From positions 52,523,466 to 52,587,465 of the forward strand of contig OZ020611.1 of NCBI GenBank assembly GCA_963971575.1: 64,000 bases of DNA, written 5' to 3'. Source of the DNA: Liopterus haemorrhoidalis. Taxonomy: Eukaryota > Arthropoda > Insecta > Coleoptera > Dytiscidae. This document shows positions 21,210-32,159 of this stretch, one piece after another. The stretch's first letter is position 1, and each line of letters opens with the position of its first letter. The position numbers and the translations under genes are program-made. Below the pieces are notes generated by a model. The model was given only the letters and a program-made list of their open reading frames with translations. It searched no databases and was not told the origin of the DNA.

Positions 21210-21596
21210 ATGAATGACCTAAAGGAAATTAAAAATATGATGCTGGAAATGATGGAGGAAATTAGAAATAACACAAAAGAAAATAGAGAGCTACGAGAAG
21301 AACTTAAGAGACGCGAGGAAAAATGGGAAAGGGAAAGAACTATTTTAACGGAAAGAATAGAAAGATTAGAAAACAAGATTGGAAATCAAGAAAAGAAAGA
21401 ACGAAAAAACAAGATTATTATTAAAGGATTAAACATAAAAGATAACGAGAAAGAAAACGCAATAGAAAAGTTTATAAAAAATACATACAGAAATAGGGCC
21501 AAAGTAGGATATAGGAAGATTTTCATAAATAATTCAGAATATATATGGAGCGAGAAGGACAAAGGGGTTGTTAAAAAAGAAGAATCAAAAAACTAG
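21210..21596 (+). CDS. LINE ORF1, coiled-coil RNA-binding protein
   Basis: 128 codons from ATG 21210. Residues 1-75 are a strongly charged coiled coil (ELREELKRREEKWERER), followed by KIIIKGLNI, the start of the RRM-like part common to LINE ORF1 proteins. It is shorter than usual and is probably truncated by a frameshift. It overlaps nothing and lies 47 bp before the ORF2 start. Confidence 0.7.
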   Translation: MNDLKEIKNMMLEMMEEIRNNTKENRELREELKRREEKWERERTILTERIERLENKIGNQEKKERKNKIIIKGLNIKDNEKENAIEKFIKNTYRNRAKVGYRKIFINNSEYIWSEKDKGVVKKEESKN

Positions 21597-21643
21597 TTAA
21601 CTCAAACCGAAAAAGTAAGACGAACACGGCAAAGAAAACGGAC

Positions 21644-24615
21644 ATGAATATGGAAAATGAGCAAAAGGAGACGTATATTATGGGAAAAATCAGAAAAGTA
21701 CACGACAAGAGAACAAGGAATATAATAAAAATAGCTACCTGGAATACACGAAGCATAACAGGAAAAGAAAGCGAAATTATAAGCGAAATGGAAAAAGCAT
21801 AACTAGACTTCCTTGCAATAACAGAAACCAAGAAGAAAGGAAAAGGGGTAACTCAATTGGAAAAAGGATATTGGATGTTTTGGTCGGGTGTAGAAGATCA
21901 CGAAAATGCCAATGCAGGGGTAGGAATAATAATAAAAGAGGAAAGGATGGAAAAGATGTACAAAGAAAACCTTATTAATGAAAGAATTATGTCTATATAT
22001 ATATTAATAGAAGGAGATGATGAATTATATACACTGATAGTGGTCTACGGTCCCAATGAGAATGCAACTAAAAGCGAGAAAACCGATTTCTTCGAGGAAC
22101 TGCAAAAAGAAATAGACAACAAGGGAAACAATATAATTGTATTGGGAGACTTAAACGGACGAGTGGGAAATTAAAACAGAGGAATAGAATGGTGTCTAGG
22201 TAATCATGGAGAAACAACAAGAAATACAAATGGGGATAAACTTATAGAACTATGCCTAGCAAATGAACTTGTAATAGCAAATTCAAAATTTAGTCACAAA
22301 GAAATACACAAAATAACCCGTGAAGTACCAAGTAGAAATGAAAAGTCTATTATAGATTACTTTCTAGCCAATAAAGGCATCTGGAAAAGAGTGAAAGATG
22401 TAAAAGTAAGAAGAGGAGCGGAAATAGGAAGCGACCACTATCTGCTAAGAATGGAATTAATAGAAGACAAACCTAAAGAAGAAGAAAAGAATAGACAAGT
22501 GATAAATAAAAAGATTAAGAGCCACAAGCTCAAAGAAACAGAAGTACAAAATAGATACCAGGAAATATTGGAAAGGAAACTTAAAGAACACAGAGAAACC
22601 AACAACTTAGAAGATAAGTGGGAACAATACAAAAGAAGTATACTTGAAGCAGCGAAAGATAGTTGTGGGATGGCCAAAATTACAAATAAAGCAAGAAACA
22701 AATCAGCATGGTGGGGTGAAGAAGTCAAAAGACTGGTGAAAAAAAGAAGGATAAATGGAAGAAATATTTAACAACAAGAGACCCAATAGACCCAAATTCA
22801 TGGCAAGAATTTGGACACAAAATGAAAGAGGCTTTCAGAGAGAATCAAAAGATGTTCTACGGAACCATAAAACAAATGAGGAAGAAAAAAGTAACAACAC
22901 TGAAAAACGTCAAAGATGAGAATGGAACAATTCTGGTCAAGGAAGAAGAAATTATGGAAAGATGGAAACAATATTTCCAGGATTTATTACATATTGAAAG
23001 CATAGACCGTAAAAATGCAACACAACCTGAACAAAACGCAGAAGAAAGGATAGAAAATAATGAAGATACTGGAAGTAAAGAGTCAAATAAAATATCAATG
23101 GAAGAACTAGAAGAAGCTCTGAGGAAATTCAAAAACGAAAAGGCACCTGGACACGACTGTATCACTAGCGAAATGATTAAGTACACAGGAGAACACGGAA
23201 AAGAAAAACTTTTGAAAATTATGAATCTGGCAAAGTATCTATCTGAAGTAGATTCTCTCAAGACTGGCAAACTGGTATTATAACATCCATATATAAGAAA
23301 GGCGACAGTAGAGAATGCTCAAATTACAGAGGAATAACCCTGCTTAGCGCAGTAGGAAAATTATATGCAAGAATACTCGAGCGAAGAATCAGAAACGCAC
23401 TGGAAGCAACCTTGGAAGACTCTCAATATGGATTTAGGTCAAAGAGAGGGGGTGCAAGACCCAATATTCACGTTACGGCAACTAAGCGAGAAAGCTCTAA
23501 AAACAAATAGCCAAATCCACCTATGCTTCATAGACTTGAGCTTTCGACCGAGTGAACAGAGAAGACGTCTGGTTGACACTTAAAAACAGAGGTATCCATG
23601 AAAGCACCATCTCAAATATTAAAAGTTTGTATACCGACAGCAATAATTATGTAAGAACAAAAAATGAAGTATCGAGATCTTTTATAACGGAAAACGGACT
23701 CAGACAAGGGTGCGTACTCAGTCCGCTACTGTTCTCAATGGTTCTAGACGACGCCATAAAAGAAGTGAGACAAAATATTAAAGAATATTGTGTGGGCTAC
23801 TGGAAAATGGAAAATGTGAAAGTAGCAGAACTTTGCTATGCGGATGACATGGTCATAATAGCAAGGAACGAGGACGAACTACAAAACAACCTGAACCAAT
23901 ACAATAAAGAATTGAAGAAAATAAATATGAAAATTAGCACACAAAAAAAACAAAAACAATGGTAGTAAGCAGGACAAAAATGCAACACAAGATAAAAATA
24001 GATGACAAAATAATAGAACAGGTAGGAAAATTCAAATACCTAGGTACAGTTTTCGCCGAAGATGGAAAAATGGATGAAGAAATTATGGAAAGAGTAGGCG
24101 CAGCAGGATGAATGTTCAACAGCATCAAAGCACCGTTCTTAACTAAAAAAGAAATACCAACTAACATCAAGGTAGATATCTTCAAAAAAGTGACAGTACC
24201 AATTTTGACATATGCCTCAGAATCCTGGACCACTACAGAGACGCACAGGTCTAAAATAAGAAGCTCCGAAATGAGATTTTTAAGGAAAATCGAAGGTAAA
24301 ACAAAACTGGACAGAATAAGAAATGAAGTATTTAGGGAAAAACTAGGCACAAAACCAGTAGAGACTATAATAGAAGAAGGACAGCTAAGATGGCTGGGAC
24401 ATATACACAGAATGAGTGAAGACAAAATAGTAAAAAGAGTTTATGAAGCAAGAACAGTGAAGAAAGTTAGACCAGGAAGACCGAGAAAAACCTGGCAACA
24501 AGAAACAAAAGAAGCTGCAACAAAGAGAGGAGTAAAGTGGGAGGAGATAAGAAAATATACAAAGGACAGAACACGATGGAAAGAAGTATGGAGAACAACA
24601 CCAGAAAATAAGTAA
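21644..24615 (+). pseudogene. LINE ORF2: APE endonuclease and reverse transcriptase, broken
   Basis: ATG 21644 leads into the endonuclease (IATWNTRSI, ITETK, VVYGPNE, LGDLNGRVG, GSDHYLL), with in-frame stops near 21,800 and at 22,172. A frame change in an A-run near 22,740 precedes the RT part, with KAPGHDCITSEMIK, NYRGITLL, FGFRS-like text, FIDL, LRQGCVLSPLLF and catalytic YADD near 23,840. At least three further frame changes occur at 23,250-23,560. The C-terminal part has LRWLGHIHRM and PGRPRKTW. It is non-functional; all domains are recognisable in order. Confidence 0.85.
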
Positions 24616-24684
24616 CTCGACTATAGCCTTACACCGCAAGGTAGAAAGGCTTCAGGATTAAGTAAGTAAGTACTCTTTAATGCG

Positions 24685-26053
24685 TTCTCCCAATGATTCT
24701 GTCCTTTCTGGCGATCTTGCCGGCTGTAAAACGCGCTGATTTGTGAAAATACGGTATTCTACAAATGTTTAACCATTTATGTACCGTGTTACCTGATTTT
24801 TGAAAGTTATATGAGTCTCCGATTCTTTTTCCATTTAGTTTCAACAAATTAACAACATAAGAACATAAAATTGAACACTTTTACAACATTTGGCAACACC
24901 GCTCCCGTTTGCCATGAGAGCAATACTGCATTCTAATGTTTAAATGTACTATGTTCCTCTCTGCCAAGTATAAAATCTAAGATTTATATATTTTTGTACC
25001 GCATATTCTTTTGGACAAACAAATAATTGTTATTGGAAAATACTGATATAAACATAAAACAATAAAACTTATTAAGCTTTCAATATACAAACAAGGCATT
25101 CATATTTAACAGATGGAAAACCTTGTTATTCAAGTAACATTACAAGGTATGCCATATCTCACGAACCACAAAACACATAACTAAAAAAATATTAAAACAC
25201 AAATTCGATGACCTGTATCGAGAAAAAAAAAAAAAAAAATGGAAGAAGGTTTATTAAAGGCTAGGACGTTAGTTCGAAATGGATATGAATTGCAGAATAC
25301 AAATTTTGTATCACACATGTTCATAACATTACTTATCCACTAATTTAGTATTTGATTTGACTCTTGTATGGATGAAAGGATATGGACAACAAAATAAAGA
25401 GGATTTTGTAATACTAAAGATAGAGTAATTAATTCAAAGATATTTATTGCAACTTACATAGCCGCTTAGACTATATATGTATATAAAACAAACTGATGTT
25501 ATCTTTACTTTAAAACCCAGTTGTACAATGCTAGCTTAGTAAAAGTTAAACTAAGTTTAACAAATTATATTAATTATTGTCAAAATTAAGTATTTATTCA
25601 AAAAGAATCGGCAAAATATAAATACCAGTTGACAAAGATATGAAACACTGTGATATTTTGGAAACCAATAAATTACAATGAACAAACCTGTGGCAGCAAG
25701 CGCTAAAGCGTTTATTCTTGTCGTTGGCCGCTAGCAAGGGTATAGACGTGGGTTCAAATCTTGACTGTCAAATAATTTTGTGTAAAAAATGTGTAAACAA
25801 ATTACAGACCCTGCTTAGTTGTTCGCAACGGGTAATAAACTATAGGTACCTTTCTGAGTTCACTAAAAGAAAAGTACATAGTACTGACCATATTAGTATG
25901 ACCTGAATGTACATAGGAGACTAAGGCTCACTTTGGGGTGTTGTGCCGATGATGACTAAATTGCAGTATGTCCTCTCTTTTACCGTTGCCTTCAAATATT
26001 GAGTTTACAAACTACACTTATTGCCGATATCAGAGCTAGTAGCTCAATTCTTT
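24685..26053. other. non-coding interval
   Basis: The right flank of the LINE (TTCTCCCAATGATTC...) continues the left flank at 16,954. An A-run lies at 25,228-25,243. At 25,690-25,790 a weak tRNA-like word (GGGTTCAAATC) could be an old SINE head; the surrounding stems do not fold convincingly. No gene is seen. Confidence 0.4.
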
Positions 26054-26646
26054 TTTGACAGTTTGCTATTTTTATTCCGTTTGCAATATTATAATTGTTC
26101 TGTTATATTCACGTTGGTTTTTTTTATTTTTTATAACAGGTATTTAACTTGAATTCAAACTTATATCACAAATTTCAAACTCAAGTTAAAATTCAGTATT
26201 CAGAATAAACTTTATGTTTCAATTTTTTAATGCAAAATATATATATTTTCACTATATTTTCTAAAGATACGAGCGAACATTTCTTAATTTAAATATCTTT
26301 TTCAGATTACCTTGTTAATATTTAAAACATAGGTGTTGATTTCCAAAACTATCCATATTCAAATAAAAAAATCGAGAAAGTAAGAAAAAGTGATAATTAC
26401 TGTTACCTATATTATTCATTTAACATTAGTTATGGGCGTAAAACCCATAACCTAATGGATTTCGCTTCCAACAATTCAGTGAAACGTGTGAAGCAGCGAT
26501 GTGCTTTACGGTAAAGAATGTTTTTTTTTTACATTTTCACATAAAGTATAGGTAAAGAATGTTAATAAATGTAAACAATGCGTAAAGAATGTAAATAATT
26601 CAAAAAGTGAGGTTTGTATTTCGTTACTGATTATTCTTAACTGTCA
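26054..26646 (+). repeat. dispersed repeat family, copy 2
   Basis: Direct-orientation relative of 15,471-16,127, with high similarity through GATACGAGCGAACATTTC, GCGTAAAACCCATAACC and CTTTACGGTAAAGAATG. It lacks about 35 bp present in copy 1 near 15,715. No flanking duplication is visible. Confidence 0.8.
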
Positions 26647-27290
26647 TTTGAACGTGTTTACATTACACATGATGTCATTAGGTGCTTTCCAGGCTATCAA
26701 GAAGAGTAGCTCCGAGTTACAGTCCCAACAGTTCAGTGTTTGTTCCAAGTAAAAGTAATTCACACTCTTAGCTACTCCTACAAGTACCTACCAATATTTT
26801 AGAACTTGACGTTACTCAAACAGCTGATGCAATTCAAACTTGTTAAAGATTTATCACGTGTATTTTTTTTTTATAACTGTATTTTTTTAATATTAAATAA
26901 AATCCATTTATGTTATCACAAATATGTAAAATTAAAAATAATTTGTACATTTAGACATGAGATTAGGCTGTAGAGGAGCTCTAGAAGAAAAAAAAAATGT
27001 ATCCTTCTTTCCAAGTGTACGGAAGCGATTTCTTGTTTGTGATTTTATTGCTGATATATTGTTTGGCCCAAAAAATTACTTGCACCCAGAGTTCCTAGCG
27101 GGGAAGACCGGCGTTACTTCGCGTTATGACCGTAAGCAAATCAAATAATCGGATTTTTGACAGGCTTGTACTCAAAACTAATAAAAATAATAATTTATAA
27201 ATAAATAATTTTAAAATAAACATATAAATAAATATAAATACAAATTTAGATATCTGTTAGTTTGCTTTCTAATGAAACCTGATTTGCCGA
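26647..27290. other. non-coding AT-rich interval
   Basis: No gene supported; simple AT stretches at 27,180-27,240. Confidence 0.4.
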
Positions 27291-27296
27291 TAGTTA

Positions 27297-27432
27297 CATA
27301 TAGATGTACGGCAGGTGGAGTAGCATGTTGAGTCTACAGATATCAGACTCACATCTTCGTGGATCACTGGTGTGAATAGTTAGACGCGAAATCCATAAGA
27401 TTGTGGGTTCGATTCCCAGTGAAGGATTACAT
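27297..27432 (+). repeat. tRNA-related (SINE-like) segment
   Basis: Contains a perfect box B-like GGGTTCGATTCCC (27,407-27,419) with a T-arm stem, and upstream an imperfect box A-like GTGTGAATAGTTAGACG. A CCATAAG loop is flanked by a weak stem. Acceptor and D stems do not pair well, so it is not a functional tRNA gene; it is probably the head of an old SINE. Confidence 0.35.
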
Positions 27433-28017
27433 TTTTGATACTTTTACATAACAGTAGTTTGTGTTATATTACAAAGCGGCAGATTTTTTAAAAGCAATGC
27501 GTTACAAATGGTATTCGGCCATACAGTCTTTGTCATTCTAAAGCCCGCGTTAAGCATAAAAAGGAGCAATATACAACTTGCAGCACTCAGATGGCTTTCC
27601 AGAGCATAATGTTTGCCTACTACCTACACAATACTTACTATTTGGCACATGCTATTGTAACAAATCATACAATAATCAATCTGGATAGATATTTATTTTA
27701 AAGAACCACTGTGTACCACAGGCATGATCATTAGCTCGTGAACAGGGAGCCATTTACAGCTGCTTCTTTGGCTAGCATCTTTTTATTCAATGCCTATAGA
27801 AAAGGCCATAAAAGTGAAAAAAAAAACATATTGTTTTAGTTCAGTCTACTTTGATTATCATTAAAAAAATTGACAATTATTATCAAAGAATGTCATTTTT
27901 GATTACTGCATCGATAGTGTGAGTAAAAGTATTTCTGTGCCATGAATTTATAATTTGTTTTATTTCAATATACTATTTTCCTCTGAATAAACATTGGCTT
28001 AAGTGTTGGAAAGGTTG
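27433..28017. other. non-coding interval
   Basis: No coding or repeat signal recognised between the SINE-like segment and the synaptobrevin copy. Confidence 0.4.
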
Positions 28018-28401
28018 GAAGCAATAATGGAACTCCACGAAATACCAGAATGTTCCGGTCAAAACAGACGCCTTACATAAGCACATTCTCAAGTGAATGA
28101 AGTGGTTGAAATCATGAAAGCCAACGTAGAAAAGGTTCTGGAAAGAGAAGAGAAGTTGTCCGAGTTGGACAGTAGAGCAGATGCTCTGCAACAAGGTGCT
28201 TGCCAATTTAAACATACGGCCAGTCGGGTCAAACGTAAATACTGGTGCAAGAATTTGAAGATGCTAATTATAATAGGTATTTTGGGATTTATTATACTTA
28301 TTATCATCACCACAGTGAGTTCAGAAAATCATTCAGGAGGCTCGACAACTATAACAGCAGTTACCAAGTACACCGACTACAGTAAAAGAGTTAACAAATA
28401 G
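28018..28401 (+). pseudogene. synaptobrevin/VAMP-like v-SNARE, intronless copy with stop
   Basis: From 28,081 the frame reads a v-SNARE core ([36 protein letters not shown]) with the central zero-layer Arg (SRADAL), a juxtamembrane Lys/Arg/Trp segment ([12 protein letters not shown]) and a C-terminal membrane anchor ([17 protein letters not shown]), then a short Ser/Thr tail and TAG at 28,399. Upstream the same frame contains NRRL, as in other VAMPs, but TAA at 28,078-28,080 interrupts it where the family usually has Gln. The lack of introns across regions that are usually split suggests a retrocopy. An unusual exon of a live gene is the alternative. Confidence 0.75.
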
Positions 28402-28461
28402 ATCCAGTCCTGCTTAATGAATTTATTTATTGTGTTAGTTCCGTGCATTATATGTGAAATA

Positions 28462-29747
28462 CAGCCTTGGACAAATGTGTGGAGCACCCTACGTTTTATT
28501 GAATTTTAGGATTATTACAGGAAAAATGGTAAATAAAATAATACATACAGCTTTAAATGAGAACTTTAATCAAAATTATTAATATTTTGTGGTATCTCCT
28601 CGTGTTTTAATTACCGCACGTACCCTTTTAGGCATATTGTCTACAAGTTTTTTACGTACATCAGATTCTACATTGAACCATTCGTCCACAATAATTTTCT
28701 TCAATTCTTCTTTTGATTTGCATTTGGAATAGAGATGCCTTGTTTATCAGAATCGACCATAAAATGTCAATTTACGATAAATCTGGTGACAGGGGGGCCA
28801 TGCAAAAAGTGGAACATTGTTTTTGGAAAATCATTCATTTGTTGCTTTGGCTTTGTGACGGGGGTATTATTTTGTTGAAAAGCATATTCTGGATTATCTT
28901 CATCAAATAATTTTAATATTGATTGCTCCAAAACTTCATTAAGCATGGTAATATACCGAGCAGAATAATGCGTCCCTCGTACAAAAAATTTCGCCTAAAC
29001 CACTGGCGGACATGCACCCCCAGATCATGATGCTACTACCACCAAATTTGACGTAGGGATGATGCTGTCAGGATGAAAAGCTTCACCTGTTCTACGTCTA
29101 ACAAACATGGCTCCAGGATATCCAAAAAGCTGATCTACAAAAGAAAAAACAAACCTTAATTTCGTAAATTTATAGTAAATTAAATTTTATATTGTTAGTG
29201 CAATAATTGCTTAGAAATTTATTTTTCTGCTAAATTCGTAAGTACATTAAACCATTACAATGCTTACTTCTATATTGGACTCATCAGATCAAATGATTTT
29301 CGCTCATTCATCGGGTGTCCAATTTAAGTGTCTTTTGGCCAACTCAAGGCGAAGTTTTTTGTGTCGCTCGGTCAACAGTTTTTTTCGGCGAGCTCTTCTT
29401 CCATGCAAATTAGATTCCACTAGACGTCTTCTAATTGTTCTAGAAGAAACTTTAACTTCTCTATGCACCCACAAATCACTCGTTTTTGGTCTGTTTTCAT
29501 AAGTATCAGTCTCTTGGAACCTTTTGATGGTAAAATGCACGGCTTTTCGTGAACATTCCATTATTTTTTTTTTTTTATTTTCACCTGCGACTGTCCTTGT
29601 GAATGGAGCAATACGGTTTGACTCTTTTCTGCCATGGTGAGCTTACGTTTTTAGCCATATTATAATTTAGAATATTCACTTGAACTCAATAAAACATGAA
29701 AAAGACAGTGTTCACTTCCAAAACTTGTGTAATAGTGATCCAAGCCC
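28462..29747 (-). mobile_element. Tc1-like transposon, decayed
   Basis: TA at 28,460-28,461 and 29,748-29,749 flanks degenerate inverted ends (CAGCCTTGGACAAA on one side, GGGCTTGGATCAC on the other). It is about 1,286 bp, which fits the family. The only content is a broken minus-strand transposase. Confidence 0.7.
28590..29561 (-). pseudogene. Tc1-like transposase, with intron-like insertion
   Basis: The N-terminal paired-like region (RKAVHFTIKRFQETDTYENRP) has lost its middle. Then follow VSSRTIRRRL and AKRHLNWTPDE, where the next codon, usually Trp, is TGA; SDESNI holds the first catalytic Asp. At 29,135-29,267 a 133-bp stretch begins GTAAGC and ends TTTTGTAG, after which homology resumes (QLFGYPGA, ITMLNEVLE, VDNMPKR). 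The second Asp is Asn (QQNNTP) and the final DPE region is scrambled. It is inactive. The insertion looks like a spliceosomal intron, but joining it is one base out of phase. Confidence 0.8.
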
Positions 29748-29749
29748 TA

Positions 29750-30387
29750 GTTGTTTAATTTTTTGTAAACAAAAAGTGACAGATCTGAGCCTATATTTAT
29801 TTGTATTTCAAGATTTATCATAACTCTGTTTACATTTTGGGTTATTTGATTAGACGCACGTCTTTTAGAATGTGTCAATGATATTTTAAAAACATTTTGT
29901 CAAATATATACAAGTTACAATTTACATAAATATAGATGTTATATTATAACTACGTGTAAGTATTTTTTATTCAGTTTTTTAATGCATTAGCTGAGGTTCC
30001 CATACTTGTATACGTTTTTTTTTAGGTAGGTCCCATAGCAGGGGCGAATTGGGAATTCTAAACGATCTGGGAAATTATTAAGAAAGTGACCCGTATTTAT
30101 AGGTATATAAAATTACAGTACAACCTCGGATAACGAATTAAATTCATGTCACACGGTGATTCGCAGTACGTATTACTCGTTAGTCGAATTACGATTTTCC
30201 ATAAGATTCAATGCAAAAACCTTATGATCAATTCCACAAAGTTCCCAAATGTAGGACTGAAGAGTTAAAGATTCACTGTTTACACTTTAGACAGTTCACG
30301 GTCTATAGTCATTCAGTTCATGGGAAAATCACCTGCACCCTAGCAGGTCAACTGTCCTTGTGGTTAGGGAAGTTCCGATACTACTGA
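29750..30387. other. non-coding interval with pogo/Tigger-like end
   Basis: At 30,116 the word CAGTACAACCTCGGATAACG, preceded by TA, matches the style of pogo/Tigger transposon termini. The matching opposite terminus is not found, so this is a truncated end. No gene is seen. Confidence 0.4.
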
Positions 30388-30879
30388 TGTTCGATTTGCG
30401 TATTTAAACTACCCGTGTCACTACCCGTGATATTTCACATACGCGTAGGTTTCAATATATTTTGTAAAAAATTAAACACTTTTATTGAGACAATAATGCT
30501 GTAATTAATTAATGCAAAATTTAGTAAAATATCACAAAAAAAATTGGTAAAACTCTTTGACAAAATCATAAATAACAACTACTTCATTGCCGACCGGCGT
30601 AGCGTAGTGGTAACACATGTGCTCTGCGTTGCGAAGGTCTCGGGTTCGAATCCCGTTCAGGCATGGAAATTTTCTAAAAATAAAAAATTGTCCTGGCTAA
30701 TTGCCACAGCAGCAAAGGCCATAAAATAACAAAAAAACTACTTCATTTTTTTACTAAGCACACTACTACTACTGGCATTTGTCATCTATCATCTGACATT
30801 TGTCATCTGTCATCTGAAAATACAAAATAAAAACTTATTTTATATGGTGCTATACAAAAAATATAATTCGTCTCCAACA
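30388..30879 (-). repeat. BEL 3' LTR (about 340 bp plus SINE)
   Basis: On the plus strand it runs from TGTTCGATTTGCG to TCTCCAACA. The left part matches 33,773 onward; the right part matches 44,480-44,640. It carries the SINE at 30,589-30,735. Confidence 0.85.
30589..30735 (+). repeat. tRNA-derived SINE inside the BEL LTR
   Basis: 147 bp with box A (GTAGCGTAGTGGTAAC) and box B (GGGTTCGAATCCC), the internal RNA polymerase III promoter layout, followed by a short body ending GCCATAAAATAACAAAAA. It is flanked by a 12-bp duplication AACTACTTCATT (30,577-30,588 and 30,736-30,747). A paralogous LTR at about 44,490 lacks the insert, so the boundaries are confirmed within the window. Confidence 0.92.
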
Positions 30880-31037
30880 TTCTCCAACCTGAGACACGAT
30901 CACGTAACAAGTGTCTCACTAACATTAGGAGACGTTTTCGCCCGCGACTGGTCACCCCTACTTACGCATTTCCCTATTTTCATGCACATCACTCAGGTCG
31001 GTGGCAGGATGTTTTTCTTCCTCAAATTCATCTTGAT

Positions 31038-31403
31038 TCATAGGATTTTCTTCTGGCTATTTCTCTGCTGGACCATACAACCAATTCGGCCCTCCCACCA
31101 TTTCGAATCCAACAAATACTTGGATGAACACCCTCGAGGTGGTAAATCGGCCGGATTCAAATTTCCTGGAACATGTCTCCACGCTTCTTTATAAACAGGC
31201 ATATGTGTCAAGTGATGGATGTTTTCGCTTATGTCTGTGGTTTCTTCGATTATGCCTTCCCTTGGCCATTCTTTGAATATTTGACCATTCAGTTCTTTTC
31301 GCCCATAGTTATCGAATTTTTTAAGAACAGACTTTAATTTTCTTTTTGCTAGGGAATGGTTAGTAGGAAGCATCGGACGACAATCTAACAAAGGCATGAC
31401 CAT
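31038..31403 (-). pseudogene. BEL pol remnant: linker fused to the RNase H end
   Basis: 121 codons. It begins with the pre-RT linker ([14 protein letters not shown]) and jumps at about 31,193 from a PVYK motif straight to [17 protein letters not shown] and WWEG, the end of RNase H. About 1.5 kb of RT/RNase H is therefore missing in one deletion. Confidence 0.8.
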
Positions 31404-31413
31404 CTCATTACGT

Positions 31414-32154
31414 TTATCTTTGTCTCGCGTGACTGTTCTTTAATGGGTCTGCGATGCCGAGCACATCTAGTTGCCACAACTGCTCGACGGGCATATCTTT
31501 TACGAAAATTGACAAAGCGGTCGTTGTTGTGTCACTTCGAGGAAGGTCAATTGGGATCTTCCCCATTAGCGTCCATCCAAGAAGTGTCTCAATTGCCACA
31601 AACCCACATTTTAAGACATGCCTGCGTCCGGTCAACAGCTTACCAACCACATCCGCTCCTATCAGTAACTCAATAGGAGTAACGTCCTTACTATCTGTTA
31701 TTTTTATATTGAGGCTCTGCAGCTCTGACATCCAAAGACCATAAAATACAGGCGCCAAGTCTCGACAAATCAGAGGCTGATCTATGGCTTCGAATGTGCA
31801 ACAGTAACTCCCTTCTTTGCTGAGAAGTTGAATATCGTAGAACATATGTTCTTGCTCCGTTGTATTCACACCTCCAAACAGAGCATGTACGATCTTCTCT
31901 CGTCGTTTTACAGGATAATGCAATTCTTCTGCCAATGATTTAAGTACGTACGAATGTTGTGATCCAGAATCTATGACTGCACGCACGTCCCGAGTTCCTA
32001 ATTCACTACGCATGACTACCCGGAGAGTTTGTAGGAACACGTGAGTGTTTGCATAGTTCGACAAAACATTATTGACCCTTCCGGGAACATTTTCTTTCAC
32101 TTTCTCCGACTCTTCATTGTCTCGTTTATTTGTCGGAAGTTCAGGGCATAACAA
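31414..32154 (-). pseudogene. BEL aspartic protease region
   Basis: 246 codons with the active-site motif VIDSGSQHSYV near residue 60 and a conserved LIGADVVGKLLTG block. The C-terminal part (LWQLDVLGI) leads toward the deleted RT. It is in a different frame from gag. Confidence 0.8.
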
Positions 32155-32159
32155 TAACG

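Larger units (their letters stand above)
16969..24670 (+). mobile_element. RTE-like non-LTR retrotransposon containing a satellite array
   Basis: Bounded by a 14-bp target duplication and ending in a short (TAAG)n tail (GGATTAAGTAAGTAAG). Order: 0.85 kb unique 5' sequence, nineteen 139-bp repeats, 0.8 kb of leader, ORF1 (21210), ORF2 (21644-24615), 40-bp 3' UTR, tail. The element class is inferred from the APE endonuclease, RT and C-terminal GRPRKTW motif, the very short 3' UTR and the simple-repeat tail; clade assignment is tentative. The array may be part of the element's 5' UTR or a later expansion within it. Confidence 0.78.

Noticed and set aside
26957..27148. Plus-strand 63-codon ORF
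   Set aside because: No domain, no regulatory context; chance frame.
30589..30735. Functional tRNA gene
   Set aside because: Box A and B are good, but acceptor and D stems pair poorly and the unit has SINE-style ends with a target duplication.
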